From: Aedes albopictus
Taxonomy: Eukaryota > Arthropoda > Insecta > Diptera > Culicidae
NCBI RefSeq assembly: GCF_035046485.1
Contig: NC_085137.1
Coordinates: forward strand, 17,389,346 to 17,453,345
DNA: 64,000 nucleotides
Reading direction: 5' to 3'
Shown here one piece after another: positions 11,676 through 23,540 of this stretch. The notes beneath the pieces are model-generated. The model was not told where the DNA came from and did not search any database. It saw nothing but the letters and a program-made list of their open reading frames with translations. The position numbers and the translations under genes are program-made. The stretch's first letter is position 1. Every line of letters starts with the position of its first letter.

Positions 11676-14600
11676 CTGCAGGGAATGGAATGTGTTAAGA
11701 TGAGTCAAGTTCAAATGAAGGATTGATTGATTAATTACAATTTATCACAGCCATGGCATTGCAGAAGTAAACAATTGCAAAGATCTGGAAGTAACAACTG
11801 GCGTTTGCGATTACTTTGCTGCCGTCGTTTCCTATGTCGTAGTGAACTATTCCAAAAACTAATCCTAGCGCTATGTACAGTCCGACTCGCACTTTCAGGA
11901 AAAACTGTGAAAAAAAAAAACAATTCAAGATTTCATTACACCTCTCAACACTGATTTTCAAACTAACAAACCTCATCCTTTGCAGTGGAGATCGCTGATC
12001 TCTTGAGCAACACTAAAAACTGGTACCAGAACGGAACCTGGTAGCGTCTAACAACCACATCTGGTCTGGTTATAGTAGGACTTGACGGACCTCCTTCGAA
12101 AAGATCGCGCATTTCCGACTGCGTTCGAGCGATCATCGCTTCTTTAGATTCTTCGGCATCCGATGTGAGAACTTCAATGGCAAAATCTGCCGGGTTGTAA
12201 TACTCTGGGCAATGGAAGCCTGCCGATTCCAGCGCTGGGACCATGGCGTCAATTGACCCGAAGTAAAGGCAGCGACCTTTCACCAACAGGTAGACGTCGT
12301 CAAATAACTGGAACAAACTGGACGCGGGTTGATGGATGGTACACACGATGGTTCGTCCTCCCATTGCTAGGGTTTTCAAATGGGATATGATCTGCGTCGA
12401 AGCAACGCTATCCAGACCGCTGGTGGGTTCGTCCAAAAGCATAACGGCTGGGTTGGTGATCAGCTCCACTGCGACGGATAACCTCTTCTGCTCTCCTCCG
12501 GATAAGTTCTTCACCAGTGTTGATGAGCTATTCTCTAGTCCTAATAGCTGAAGGATTTCTTTGATCTGAAACAAGTGAAGCTAGTTGAGCACTAGAACTA
12601 ACCAACGATCTTGAAGAGACTTTATAAAGAGAATTTATTTGTTTCTTAAAACTATCAGAATCAGTTATTATAAAACATAATCCATTCGAGTTTGTTGCGT
12701 TTTTGGTAATCTTTAAAAAGTTTTCAGTTCGGTCTCAGGTCTCCAGTTAGCCTAGTGGTTAAGGCCATGGATCGCCAAATCGGAGACGGTGGGTTCGATT
12801 CCCGTTCCGATCGGGAAAAAATTCTCGACTCCCTGGGCATAATGTATCATTGTACTTGCCTCACAATATAAAAATTCATGCAATGGCCGGCAAAGAATGA
12901 ACTTCAATTAATAACTGAGGAAGTGTTCAAAGAACACTAAGTTGAAGCGAGGCAGGCCAAGTTCCAGTGGGAACGTAGAGCCATAAAGAAGAAGAAGAAA
13001 TAGTTTTCAATTCATCCAAAAATTATTTCAAAATTCTTCAAAAATGTATGCTACCACGTACTGTTATGTCAAACAATGTCATTTAATGTCTTATTTTCAC
13101 AAATTTGAGAAAAAATACCTTCGTGAATATGCCATGTTTTTTTAAAGTTTTTCTCCTTTGTAGTATTCGAAATCGTCATTCCTTCCTTCCTCACCTATCA
13201 TATGTACTATATTCCTTTAAAGTTTTGTCAAGGATTTTTTGAGAAATTTTTCCAAAAATTGATTCGGAAATTCTCTTCTTCTTTAAGGTTGAAGGATTCG
13301 TCATTGACATAACCGTCATCATCGAAAATTCGAAAGCAGTTTTCTTGTTCAAATCTGATATTTCTGCAGTGAAAATGTATTCACTGTGTTGCGGGTGGTG
13401 AATGGAGTACAGTGAATATATTATCAATGCAAACATTTAAGTTTTCAGCGAGAAAACTGCTTTTGAATTTTCAATGATGACGATTTTGTCAATGACGAAT
13501 CCTTCAACCTTAACACACCCTTCAGGAATTCCTTCAAAAGTTCATATGAGTAGTTCTTTACATATTGTATTAGATATTTCTTCAGGGATATCTTCAGGAA
13601 TTCCACTGGAAACTCTTGTAGAAATGTCTCCAAGAATTTCTTTATGAATTCTAAATGGAATTATTTCAGAAATTTTTACAGAAATATTTGCTAGTGACTT
13701 TACAGGAATTCTTCTGAAAGTTTTTGCAAAGTCCAATGATCGTTACACGATCACAACGCCAATACGTTCATGGATTCCTGCATTTTTATAAGTTTTACTC
13801 TATAAATTGTTACGACAATTTCTCAATAAATATTTTTTGGGAATTCCATAAAGGGGTTTCATGCATTTTTTCCAGAATTCCTCTGCAGCATCGATCTGGA
13901 GATATATGAAAAAAATCCTTTCGGGATACTTCTATAACCGTAAATGATTTCTTTATGCAATTTTTCAGGGATTCCTTTAGAATTTAAGGATTCTTTCAGA
14001 CACTTTATTAAGAAAAATCATCAAAAGTGTTTCCACAGATTTTTCTAGAAAGTCTTCTTGAAATTCTTAAATTCCATAATAAAATTGCAGAAATTTTAGA
14101 AAAAAACTGTAGAAGTTCTTGAAAACATAACTGAAGAAATTTCTGATAGGTTAGGATTTTTGGGAGAAACTCTGAATTAATACCAGCAAGAGCTAGAGAA
14201 CCCTCATTCCTTTAAGATTTTCTTGAGTTCTTCCTTTGGAAGGGAAGAAAAGGGTTCTCAAATGAACGAGCTAGTTAAAAACCTCGTAAATGCTAAAAAT
14301 ATTTCTGGAGTTATTTCAGGAGGAACATCTGATGCATTTCTGATTTCTGATTTCAATCAGAAATTTTCTCCAGGAATTTCTTTAGTTTTTCATGAATGTT
14401 TTTGAAAATTCATCCAATAAACATTCAGGTATTTCTTCGGGAGTTCTTCCAGCGATTCTTTCAAAAAATCTTCCAGATATGGTTTAAGAAGATTCCTATG
14501 AGAAAACCATTGATTTCTTTAGGATTTTTTTGTTTTCTTTGGAATTATCTCCAAAGATTTCTAGAGACTACTGCAGAAATAATTAAGGAACTTTTTCATG

Positions 14601-17600
14601 GATTCTTTAAAACGATCCTCCAAGAATTCCTTTAGAAAGATATTCAAAGAATTTCTTTTGATAGTTCGTAAGAGAATCTCGCTTAAAGTTTTTTCTGGAA
14701 TTTGCTTCGGAATTTTCGTTAAATGATCCTTTCGTCAAAAATTCCCCTAGGAAAGTTGTTATGGGTATTTTACAAAAATCTTCCAGATTTCTTTAAGGAA
14801 ATCATCCACAGATTTCTTCAGCAATGCCTTCAACGATTATTTAAGAAAATCAAATGTCGCTCCAGATGTTTCTCTAAGGATTTCAGTAAAAAAAATCTCC
14901 ACAGACTCCTTCAAATTTATTTTATTAAAATTCCTTCGGAAATTCTTGCAGGGATTTTTTTTTTAAATTTCACTGGATATTCGTACAAAAATTCCTAAAA
15001 TTTTCTGTGGCTCTCTCCCAAAATCCATGGATTCAGAAAGTATTCCAGGTATTTGGCCTTAAAATCAACCAAGCTGGCGATTTGAAATTCTTCCATGTAT
15101 TTTTTTTACGAAATTTCTAAAGAATTTCCTGAATTTCTTCAAGAATTTGTTTTGATTGATTTCATTGGGATCCTTCTGAAACTCTACCAGAAATTACCAA
15201 AGAAATTTTTTAGGGAACTCGTTTTTCACATCCAAATTTTCCATAGGGATTTCTTTAGAAATTCTTTCAGGTTTTAGTTTAAATTCTTGCAGTGCACAGT
15301 GGCTGATTTCGTCATTTTAGCGCGCTTAATTAATAACTTTTTTGTTATTAAGTTTAGCGTCATGGTGTCTTCGAGAAAGTTTTTCACTATGATAAGGAGC
15401 TTCTTTTGAACTTCTGTGAAAAATGATCAATCCCCCTAAAAGTGAGATAGAAAATTTATTTTTTGAATTATTCAAGATACGAGGTTGGTGTCTTTACAAA
15501 AGTTGTAGAAAATGTGGTTTGGATCAACTTTGTCGAAGACACCAAGTTTGTAACTCCGTTACTTTTTAAGATACGTTACGTTTTCTTTAATCAGCCCCTT
15601 GAAAAAGGTTTTTGCTCAATAACTTTCTAAGAATTGATTCTACATTTTTCTCATGTTCTACAAAGTTCTAGATAATGGTGAAACACACAACTTTGCTGAA
15701 CATGACATTCCGCTAATTCCAAAATTAAAATAGTTATAACGGTTTTTATAGTTTTTTGGGCCATATTTCAAGCTTTTATGACTTAGCTATAGGCAATTAT
15801 ATGCAAATTTCCTTTTATGCATGTAATAGTACAAGTAATTGTCTCTCTTAGAAAGCCAAAATCATCAAACTGTATAGAAACTTACATCCATTTATGTTAC
15901 TCTTATATGGGATTTATTTATATTTTCAACATATTTATTTGACAGTTCATGTCACTTTGCATTAAACAAAAAGAAAGGTTTGTGGTGTATTCTGGGTCAT
16001 TCGTGAAGTACGTTACATAAAAACTTACCATCTACTTCTATTTTCTTACTAACTCATAGTACTCCACGTAGATCACGAAAAGAGCGAATGAAGCGCCATT
16101 TCTTATAAAACTCCAAACATGCGCGTGACATATTCTGTGAACGCTCCCACTAGCACATGTCTGCACATGTCTACATTGCTTAAGGTACACCGGGGCAAGA
16201 TGGAACACGAAGTTTAAAAATAGATTTCGATACAATTTGGAAATTTTTCCTTCGCTAAAAGATTGTTTGAATCAAAAACTATGTGTTATGGCGATCAAAC
16301 TGTTTATCATCATTACAAAAATTATGTTAACCCGCTGTTTCATCTTGCCCCACCCGTTTCAACTTGCCCCGATGTACCTTATAGTAAATTATAAATTTTA
16401 TTGCACTTCAAAGAAAGTTGCTGTTAAATCGTTATCAGACGAAAGAAGTGGCTCCGTGGTCATGCGACTAGGGTCACCAAGCTCTTAGTCGTATCGTGCT
16501 GAGGAGCGCGGGTTCGATTCCCGCCGCAGCAGTCAGGAAAAGTTTTCGGCTGTGCCACTGGGCGTTGCATGCTAGTCCGTTGTCTAGTGTCGTGTTTCCT
16601 TCAAAGAGCGAAAAGCTCACTGGAAGCATTGAACGTGTCCGTGTCTTTTTAACACTTTATGCGTTCTTTTCGTGAACTACGTGGAGCATTGTGAGTTAGT
16701 AAGAGAATAGAAGTAGATGGTAAATTTTTATGTAACGTACTTCACGTATGATCCAAAATACACCACAAACCTTTCTTTATATTAACACAGACTTACAATA
16801 ATAATAAAAATGCAAAATGACATGAACTGTCAAATAAATATGTTGAAAATTTACATAAATCCCATATAAGAGTAACATAAACGGATGTAAGTTTCTATAC
16901 AAAAACCATCTTACAGTCTCTTACAGTTTGATGATTTTGGCTTTCTAAGAGAGACAATTACATGTACTTTTACATGCATAAAAGGAAATTTGCATATAAT
17001 TGCCTGTAGCTAAGTTATAAATGCTTGAATTATGGCCCAAAAAACTATAAAAACCGTTATAACTATTTTAATTTTGGAATTAGCGGAATGTCATGTTCAG
17101 CAAAGTTGTGTGTTTCACCATTATCTAGAACTTTGTAGAACATGAGAAAAATGTAGAATCAATTCTTAGAAAGTTATTGAGCAAAAAACTTTTTCAAGGG
17201 GCTGATTATAGAAAACGTAACGTATCTTAAAAAGTAACGGAGTCACAAACTTGGTGTCTTCGACAAAGTTGCTCCAAACCACATTTACTACAACTTTTGT
17301 AAAGACACCAACCTCGTATCTTGAATAATTCAAAAAATAAATTTTCTATCTCACTTTTAGGGGGATTGATCATTTTTCACAGAAGTTCAAAAGAAGCTCC
17401 TTATCATAGTGAAAAACTTTCTCGAAGACACCATGACGCTAAACTTAATATCAAAAAAGTTATTAATTAAGCGCGCTAAATTGACGAAATCGGCCACTGT
17501 GGCAGTGGTGTCTTAAAACAAAAATCCAGATATTCCTTCAAAAGTTCTTCCAGTTATTTCTTCAGATTGTCCACCAGAGATTTGTTCAGCCATAACTCTA

Positions 17601-20600
17601 GGGATTCCATTAAGATTCCAACATGAATGTATCCAGAAATTGCTTCCGGGATGTAGAAATTCATGCAGAAATTCCACCAGAGATTCCAGTATGTTCATAC
17701 AGAGATTGCTTCCTCAGAAATGTATCTGGAATTTCCTCTAAAGATAACTCAAATTTCGGCATGGTTTTCTTTAGAAATTTACTGAAAACTATTCCCTAGG
17801 AATTTCTACGGAAAAACCATGAGAAACATTTCTTTTTTCTAGAGATTTTTGGAGATGCTTTGCTCATCTATTCGTTTCTAAAGATATTCCAGATTTTACC
17901 AGAATTTTATCTATGAGTTCATTTAATAATAATTTCAAAAATCCTCCAAAATTTGTTAAAGGATTTTTTAAAGAATTTTCCTAAAAATATTGTTTTTTTG
18001 GAATTTCACCAAGAGTTTCCGGAGAAGATTTCTTCAGAAATTGCTTCAGGAATGCCTTCTGAAATTCCTTTGAGGAGTTATTTTTATCTCCAGATACTTT
18101 TCAGAATTTGAGGGAATTTCTTCAATAGTTCTCCTATGGATATTTTGATAAATTTTCCGGCTCTTTCAGTATTTATAAAGCAGCTTAAACGGCTTTTATT
18201 TCTACTGTCATATGCTTCGATGTTTTCACCTTTGTTTCAAATAAAAATTAGCGAAACATTCGTCAATCACAGTCGTAAGCAGTCATTAAAAAGTTCTTCC
18301 ATTGAGTTTTCCATAGATACTTCTAAAACTTTCTTTACAAATACTACATTGCTTCGAAAACTCTTCCCAAGGTTCTTAAAAGATTTTTTTTAGGAAATCC
18401 TTTCTGTGATTTCATTAGAAATTACTTTAAGGATTTTTGTTCTAGAAATTAGAGATCCCCGCAGAATTTGTTCAGATATTCCTGCAGAGATTTCTCAGAA
18501 GTTTTTCTATAAATTGCACAATAACTACTAAAGAACACTTTGAAAAATCCAAGAAGGAATTCCTTAGAAATACCTATAGGATTGTCTAAAAAAAAAAAAA
18601 ATAAACTCCTGGAGACACCTTTGACAACTCATGGAAGAAATTCCTGAATTTTCTTTAGAAGTCCCTGGATATAAATTGCAATTTCGGAAGTTATCCTGGA
18701 TAAATGCAAACGATATCACCTAACAGAAAATCTGAAGAAAAAGGCTAAGATAATTCTCAGAAATAATTCGTGAGAGAACTATGAAGGAACTCTGCAAGTT
18801 ATTACAAGGAAAAATGCTGAAGAAAATTCTGAGAGATCCTAATAAGATACCTCTGAAGGAATTTGTACACCTGGGTTAATTATCTACAGAAACATAAAAC
18901 CTGGAGGAATTCCTAAAAGAATCTATATAGGAAGAATGAAAAAAAAAATTTTTTTGGAGGAATCATTAAAATGATACCTGTTAGAACTGGAGTAACATTT
19001 CTTGAAATATTCCTTGGAAAATGCTTATTCTGGAGCAAATTCTAAAGAAATTGTTGACAAAATCTTCGACAAAAAAAATTCGACAAAAATCCGAGAACCT
19101 GCAGGAAATATTGGAAAAATCTCTGGAGGAATTTCCAGAAAAATCTCTTGAAATTTGTTCAAAGTAAATACCAAATAAATTCCAGATAAAATGTCTGATT
19201 TAATGGAGTAAATAATGCAAACAAGCTAATAAGTTAAAGATAACTAAGAGAAGGCAAATACAGTCTGACTAGCATTTAGCGGTATTACTTGAAATGTAAT
19301 GGAATGATTAATACAACGAGAAAGAGAATAAATAAATACACTTTAAAGTAAAAAAGAGTAATGCCTGAAGAAACCTCTAGAGATATTCAAGCAATTATTT
19401 CAGAAAAAAATGTAATAAACTCTGAATTTAAAAAGAAAATCCCTTTGCAAATTTCTAAATGAATCTATGAATCTTTGTAAAACAAAATCTCCTGGAATTG
19501 CATCTTCTGAAAGAATGTTTGAAGGAATTCCTTAAGAAACTCCTAGAAGAATATTTTGAGAAATTTTCAGAAGAATTTTCTGAGTAATTCTAAGGATAAT
19601 CTCCAGGAAAAAAAACTTACAAAATTTCTGGAGGCATTCTTTCAGAAATGTTTGAAGGAATATGAGCATAAACATCTGTAGCAATCCTAAAGAATCTCTC
19701 AAGGGATCCCGGGAGGAATGTCGCAAAAAATCTGACGAAATCCAAGGACCAGTTTCAATATTAATCTTTTGAGATATTTCTTAAGAAATTCCTAAACAAG
19801 TGCCAAAAAAAATCCTGGGGGAATTCCGGAAAGAATCTATGGCGGAATTCCTGGAATATTTTTCAAAAAAATCGTGGAATGGAGTGCATTTTGAAGGGAT
19901 ATTAAGAGGAATCTTTGGAGGAATTCTTACTAAAATTATTCCTAGAAATCCTGCGAGAATCTTCTTTCTGTAAACTTTCCAGAAAGTTAGAGGAACTTCT
20001 GGTGGTGCTCCTGGAGGTTTTTTTCTAGTTCATTTATTCATGTCTCAATCGCCCCCTGAAGGTTATTCTGACGAATTTTCTTGAAACTTTAAGAAGAATT
20101 CTTGTAAAACTAATAAGAAGAATTCTGTTGGTAATTTTTGATCCGTAATGCGTTGTAACATCACCCTTCTACCTGTCATGCTACAGTCTAACATGGCTCC
20201 TGGCATGACAAATTCATGATCCAATCGTTTGCTTGCGGTAGACCATATACTGCACTTGTTCAATGTCATGCTCCGGGCATTCCTCTAGAAATTCTTCAGG
20301 GAAATCATCCAAGAATTACTCCAGGAATTCTTTTGAGAATTCCTCCAGAACTTCCTCTGGAAATTCCTTCAGGAATTCTTTGGCAAATTTCTCCCGAAAT
20401 TCTTCAGAGAATTTCTCTAGAAAATCCACCGCAAGGTCCTCCAGAAACTACTCCGGGTACTCGTTTAGAAATTCCTCAGGGAAATCATCCAAGAAATACC
20501 AGGAGTTCTTTTGGGAATTCCTCCAGGCAAATATTTTTTGGCAAATTCCTCCAGCAATTCTTTTGAGAATTCCTCTAGAAACTCCTCCTGAAATTTCTCC

Positions 20601-23540
20601 GGAAATTCCTCCAGAAACTCCTCCAGGAATGCATCCAATTGCTTTGGGAGTTCCTCCAACACTTCCTATGGGAATTGCTCAGAAATTCCATCGCGAATTA
20701 TTTCGGAAATTATACAGGACATTTTTCGAAAATTCGTCCAAAAATTTCTTTAGGGACTGCTTTAGATTTTTTTCCGGGAATTCCTCCAGAAATTGATCGG
20801 GAAATTCTTCTTGAAATTTCTCTGACAAAAACATCTCCAATCATATCTTCAGAAATTCATCTGGAATTCCTCTAGAAATTCCGATTGGAATTCACTTAAA
20901 AATTCCTATGTAAATTCCTCAACAAATTCTTCTGCAAATTCTTCAAAAACGTCCTCCAGGAATTTATCCAAAAACTTATCTGGAAATTTTTCAAGAAATT
21001 CTTCCGATAATTTTCGCAGAAATTGCTTTGAAAGTTCCTCCAGGATATCTCAAGAAGTTTCTGCTGGAATCCGTCCGGAAAATCCGCAGGAAATTCCTCC
21101 AGAAATTCTTCCTAGAATTCATCCAGATATTACTCTGGAAATTCCCGAGAATCCAGATATTCTTCAAAAAAAATCTCCAGCGAAATTTCCTCAGGAAATC
21201 TTCAATAATTTCCCTCAGGTATGACCCAAGGCATTCCCACGTAGAAACTTCAAAAAATTCCCACAGGGATCACTCAAGACATTTCCCTAGAGAATCCTCA
21301 AGGAATTCTCACAAAAATAACTCAAGATCCTCAAGAGATTCCGCAGATAATCTTCAAGGAATCAGTCGTCTGAGCGTCTGACCGTACCGAGCTCTCGACG
21401 CATACTAATTAGACACCAGCAAAACAAACTGCCTGGTGACTAGGTATACGGAGTGCGAGTCTCGGCTTCATAAAAATGATTCGCTCTTACTTGTAGTTAT
21501 TGGGCACAAACAGGAGTGTGTTGTGGATTGGCATCTAAGCCGAAAGAGAGATGAGTTTGTGAAATAGGAGTGTTCACGGTGCGGCTTCGGAGTCAGATTG
21601 GCTTTCTATTCCGCAGAATCATTACTTGTTTTGTGGCTTAGTTGGTTAAAGCGCCGGCCTAGCGAATAGGCAGTCGTGGGTTCGAATCCCACCAGAACGC
21701 GATTTTTTTTCACAGATTTCATCTCTCAATTTGTCAATTAGCAACATTGCAAGTTTTTTCAGTATGTTTCAGACATACCAGCCAATCTGGTAAAATGCCA
21801 GTAAATTGGGCAATATGTGTCATTGATCCCCAGGGATTGCTGATGAAATTTTGGCAGGGATCCCCAAGAAATTCTCTTCAAAGAATCCTTAAGAAATTGC
21901 CGCATGGATTACTTATTAAATTTCCTCAGGATTTTTTTTAAGAAATTACCTCCTCAAAGCATCCTCAAAGATTTCTTTCAGAGACCAAGTGTCAAGAAAT
22001 TTCCCCAGTACTTAAGGAATTTTATTTGGGATTTCTTACGAAATTTCCCCAGAGAATTTTAAAGGAAATTTACAGAATTCACTCAGGGAAACATTTTTGA
22101 AGGAATTCTCGACGGACCTCTTAAAAGTATTCTTGAAAGTATCCCTGAAAGAATTACTAGAAGAATACTACAAGGAAGTCGTAGAGAAATTCTTAAAAGA
22201 TTGATTGACGAAATTCCTGAAGGAATAATCAAAGAGTTTCCTTGAAACATCTTTGAAAAAAATAATGAAATTTTGGAAACTTTTCCTGGAGATCTCCTAG
22301 AAAGTATAACTACAGATAAAAAATTAAACAAAAACCTAAGGCCATTTTTTCAAAAAATCCCATGAAGCATCCACGAAAGAATTCCTGGGGGCATCGCTGA
22401 AGCAATCCCCAAAAATATTCCCGGAACAATTGCAAAGGAATCCAGAAGAATCCAAAAAAAAAACTTGGAGTAATCTACGATGAAATTCGCGAAGGTGTTC
22501 TTGAAGAAAACCACGAGAAAATTTCTGGAGTTTCTACGGGAGTTCCTGGAAGAATCCCCGTACGAATTCCTGCGGGAATCTTCGAAGGTATTTCTGGAGA
22601 TTTCTCCGAAAGAAGACACGAGGGAAATTTATAGAAATCCTGGAGCCATCACCGAAAAAAAATCAGCTTCTTGGTTGAATTTTTATTTTTTTTGTGGGGA
22701 CGTTATGCCAAGAAGAAGAATAATTAATAAGAAGCAATAGCCCCTCCTGCGGGCCACAGATGGTGGTCTCCATACCGATATTCTAAATTTTCTGCGGCGA
22801 GAATATGATATATGTTTTGATTATTGTGCTCTGACGTTCTTGTAAATACGATATCTATTTTAATGCACCAAAATCGGCACACTTAAGTTAAATTACAGCC
22901 TAACATCAAGAATAATATCGTTTGGTATTCAAATAAGTCGAGGATAATTCGTGATTGGCTTCTAACACGCTGTAGAGCTTACTGGCATAAAAGAATCAGG
23001 AAGCATTTTTGAATAAAGCTTACCTTGTTCCTCTTCTCCTTAGTGGATGTACTTCGGGGCATCTTCATATCCACGGCGTAGGTCATAGTTCCCCGGACTG
23101 TCAGGTAGCTCAGCAAAGGGCAGTCCTGTTCTACGTAGACACTGCGGGGATCGTTCTCCTCCACCGGCTCATCTCCAATTATAATCGATCCACTCAATCC
23201 AAATAGATTCATTCCAGCCAGCACATTCAACAATGATGACTTCCCCGCTCCGGACGGCCCCATCAAAGCCACCAACCGTCCATGTTTGAACTTCCCCGAT
23301 ACATCGCTGAGAATTTCCTTTCCTGCAATAAAAAAATGTGCTATGCAATTAAACGCTGATCAATCGTCAGTCACTGGAATCACACCAACCGTCAACCGTG
23401 TAGTAAACATTGCGGAACTTCAATGTCGATGGCACAAAATTGAGCAGCGGCTTTGTCGCCGTCGCCGCCGTCAGTTCGAACTCCTCCTCGGCGGGCATTC
23501 CGTTCGTTCGATCACTTCTATTCAGCAGCTTCAGTGGCAT
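11074..23540 (-). CDS. gene A: ABCG-family half-transporter (five exons)
   Basis: Predicted coding exons on the minus strand are 23540-23390, 23322-23024, 12565-11972, 11904-11739 and 11675-11074, giving 603 residues, normal for an insect ABCG half-transporter. The nucleotide-binding domain comes first: Walker [10 protein letters not shown] at about residues 72-80, Q-loop in VEQDCP, signature LSGGEQ at about 171-176, Walker B AVMLLDEP at about 190-197, H-loop in TIHQP. Six membrane segments follow, with the YCHY cysteine motif in the last outer loop. ABCG half-transporters work as dimers that export lipids or small hydrophobic compounds using ATP; the substrate cannot be read from sequence. 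The start chosen is the first ATG (23540); an ATG at 23498 (MPAEEE) has a slightly better context. All joins keep frame (phases 1, 0, 0, 1). The third exon is 10.5 kb from the second because the intron is full of repeats. Confidence 0.88.
11739..11904 (-). CDS. gene A exon 4 (membrane segments 1-2)
   Basis: 166 bp encoding VGLYIALGLVFGIVHYDIG and an aromatic second helix (CYFQIFAIVYFCNAMAV). The donor is GTAATT at 11738 (phase 1). Boundaries match exon 4 of gene B in position and phase. Confidence 0.78.
11972..12565 (-). CDS. gene A exon 3 (signature, Walker B, H-loop)
   Basis: The acceptor TTGTTTCAG and donor GAGGTTTGT bound 594 bp (198 codons). It carries [29 protein letters not shown] and [15 protein letters not shown], then the linker to the first membrane segment. 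Confidence 0.9.
12731..13001 (+). mobile_element. tRNA-derived SINE (family 2, full-length)
   Basis: The tRNA-like head has box A (TTAGCCTAGTGGTTAAGG) and box B (GGGTTCGATTCCC). The body reads CTCGACTCCCTGGGCATAAT, CAATGGCCGGCAAAGAA, GAACACTAAGTTGAAG and a GAAGAAGAA tail. AGTTTTCAGTTC (12719-12730) and AGTTTTCAATTC (13002-13013) flank it as an 11/12 target duplication. Related copies are at 48133 and 55624. Confidence 0.85.
13283..13513. mobile_element. compact TTAA-bounded MITE
   Basis: A 231-bp element whose ends TTAAGGTTGAAGGATTCGTC are exact inverted repeats. The arms run about 65 bp (CATTGACATAACCGTCATCA / inverted CATTGACAAAATCGTCATCA) and include the CGAAAGCAGTTTTCTTG block. The flanking or terminal TTAA may be a piggyBac- or Kolobok-type target site. 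The intervening copy at 2793-3989 is the same family. Confidence 0.7.
13514..15294. repeat. decayed pyrimidine-strand low-complexity block in gene A intron
   Basis: A run of loosely repeated words such as TTCCTTTAGGAATTC, AGATTTCTTTA and TTCTTGAAATTC without a fixed unit. Open frames of 60-90 codons here (for example 14396, 14723) are Phe/Leu/Lys-rich products of the repeat, not genes. Confidence 0.55.
16183..16379. mobile_element. TA-flanked small MITE nested in the loop
   Basis: A 197-bp element with ends AGGTACACCGGGGCAAG and inverted AGGTACATCGGGGCAAG, flanked by TA (16181-16182, 16380-16381). The GGGGCAAG end motif recurs at 61143 and 61788. Confidence 0.7.
16449..16650 (+). mobile_element. 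tRNA-derived SINE (family 3) nested in the loop
   Basis: GTGGCTCCGTGGTCATGCGA resembles a box A head and GCGGGTTCGATTCCCGC is a clear box B stem. A non-tRNA body follows (CAGTCAGGAAAAGTTTTCGG, GCTAGTCCGTTGTCTAGTGT, TCCGTGTCTTT). Ends are approximate. Confidence 0.55.
17508..18530. repeat. decayed low-complexity block, pyrimidine-rich on plus strand
   Basis: Loosely periodic TTCCTTC, AAATTC and GGAATTTC words with no gene. It belongs to the same sequence class as 13514-15294 and 20200-21370. Confidence 0.5.
18531..20140. repeat. decayed low-complexity block, purine-rich on plus strand
   Basis: Here the same words appear inverted (GGAATTCCT, GAAGGAATTC, CTGGAGGAATT), so the strand bias flips relative to the blocks on both sides. 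No coding frame is supported. Confidence 0.5.
20141..21370. repeat. best-preserved block of the CCTCCAGAAATT repeat
   Basis: Between about 20270 and 21160 the unit CCTCCAGAAATT / CCTCCAGGAATT recurs at roughly 12-18 bp spacing in the plus direction. It opens frames of up to 177 codons that read as Asn-Ser-Ser-Arg strings, an artefact of the repeat. Confidence 0.6.
21470..21760 (+). repeat. tRNA-related repeat (family 4)
   Basis: A tRNA-like head TGTGGCTTAGTTGGTTAAAG and T-arm GTGGGTTCGAATCCCAC (21678-21694) surround GGCCTAGCGAATAGGC. A CACAGATTTCATCTCTCAAT tail follows. The roughly 190 bp before the head (CTTACTTGTAGTTATTGGGC, AAAGAGAGATGAGTTTGTGA) match the flank of the minus-strand copy at 36130-36400. 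The anticodon loop is non-canonical, so it is not a functional tRNA. Confidence 0.6.
21770..22690. repeat. decayed low-complexity block, switching to purine-rich
   Basis: Begins in the pyrimidine-rich sense and turns purine-rich from about 22080 (GGAATTCTCGACGG, GAATTCCTGGGGGCATC, GTTCCTGGAAGAATCCCC). GGGGACGTTATGCCAAGAAG at 22695 is the tail of another SINE remnant. Confidence 0.45.
22695..23023. other. gene A intron end, nothing further recognised
   Basis: Apart from the SINE tail at its left edge, this 300-bp piece next to exon 2 shows no repeat, which suggests it is original intron sequence. Confidence 0.4.
23024..23322 (-). CDS. gene A exon 2 (Walker A, Q-loop)
   Basis: The acceptor TTTATTGCAG and donor AAGGTAAGC bound 299 bp carrying GPSGAGKSS and SVYVEQDCPLLSYLTV. 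It ends in phase 0 after RNK, immediately before the helical subdomain. Confidence 0.88.
23390..23540 (-). CDS. gene A exon 1 (N-terminus)
   Basis: Codes for the N-terminal tail and the first strand of the ABC domain (STLKFRNVYYTVD). The donor GTTGGT follows GACG at 23390 in phase 1, completing a glycine codon with exon 2. Upstream bases remain open, so an earlier non-coding exon is possible. Confidence 0.75.

Larger units (their letters stand above)
15295..17501. mobile_element. long-terminal-inverted-repeat element with CACAGTG ends
   Basis: Starts CACAGTGGC(T)GATTTCGTCA and ends with the inverted copy. The arms are about 800 bp each (15295-16095 and 16655-17501) and strongly matched. It is flanked by the 6-bp repeat GCAGTG at 15289-15294 and 17502-17507. 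The arms have no transposase frame. The loop (about 16100-16650) has collected a small MITE and a tRNA-derived SINE. The superfamily is not settled: CACAGTG ends recall Transib, but that superfamily makes 5-bp duplications. Confidence 0.7.

Noticed and set aside
12741..12815. Possible tRNA gene (box A and box B present)
   Set aside because: It is the head of a SINE: a shared non-tRNA body follows and a target duplication flanks the whole.
20263..20796. 177-codon open frame rich in Asn, Ser and Arg
   Set aside because: It is a direct product of the CCTCCAGAAATT repeat; overlapping frames on both strands give equally repetitive peptides.
21640..21712. Possible functional tRNA gene
   Set aside because: The T-arm is perfect but the anticodon loop lacks the usual U33 and the acceptor stem pairs poorly; the unit recurs as a repeat.
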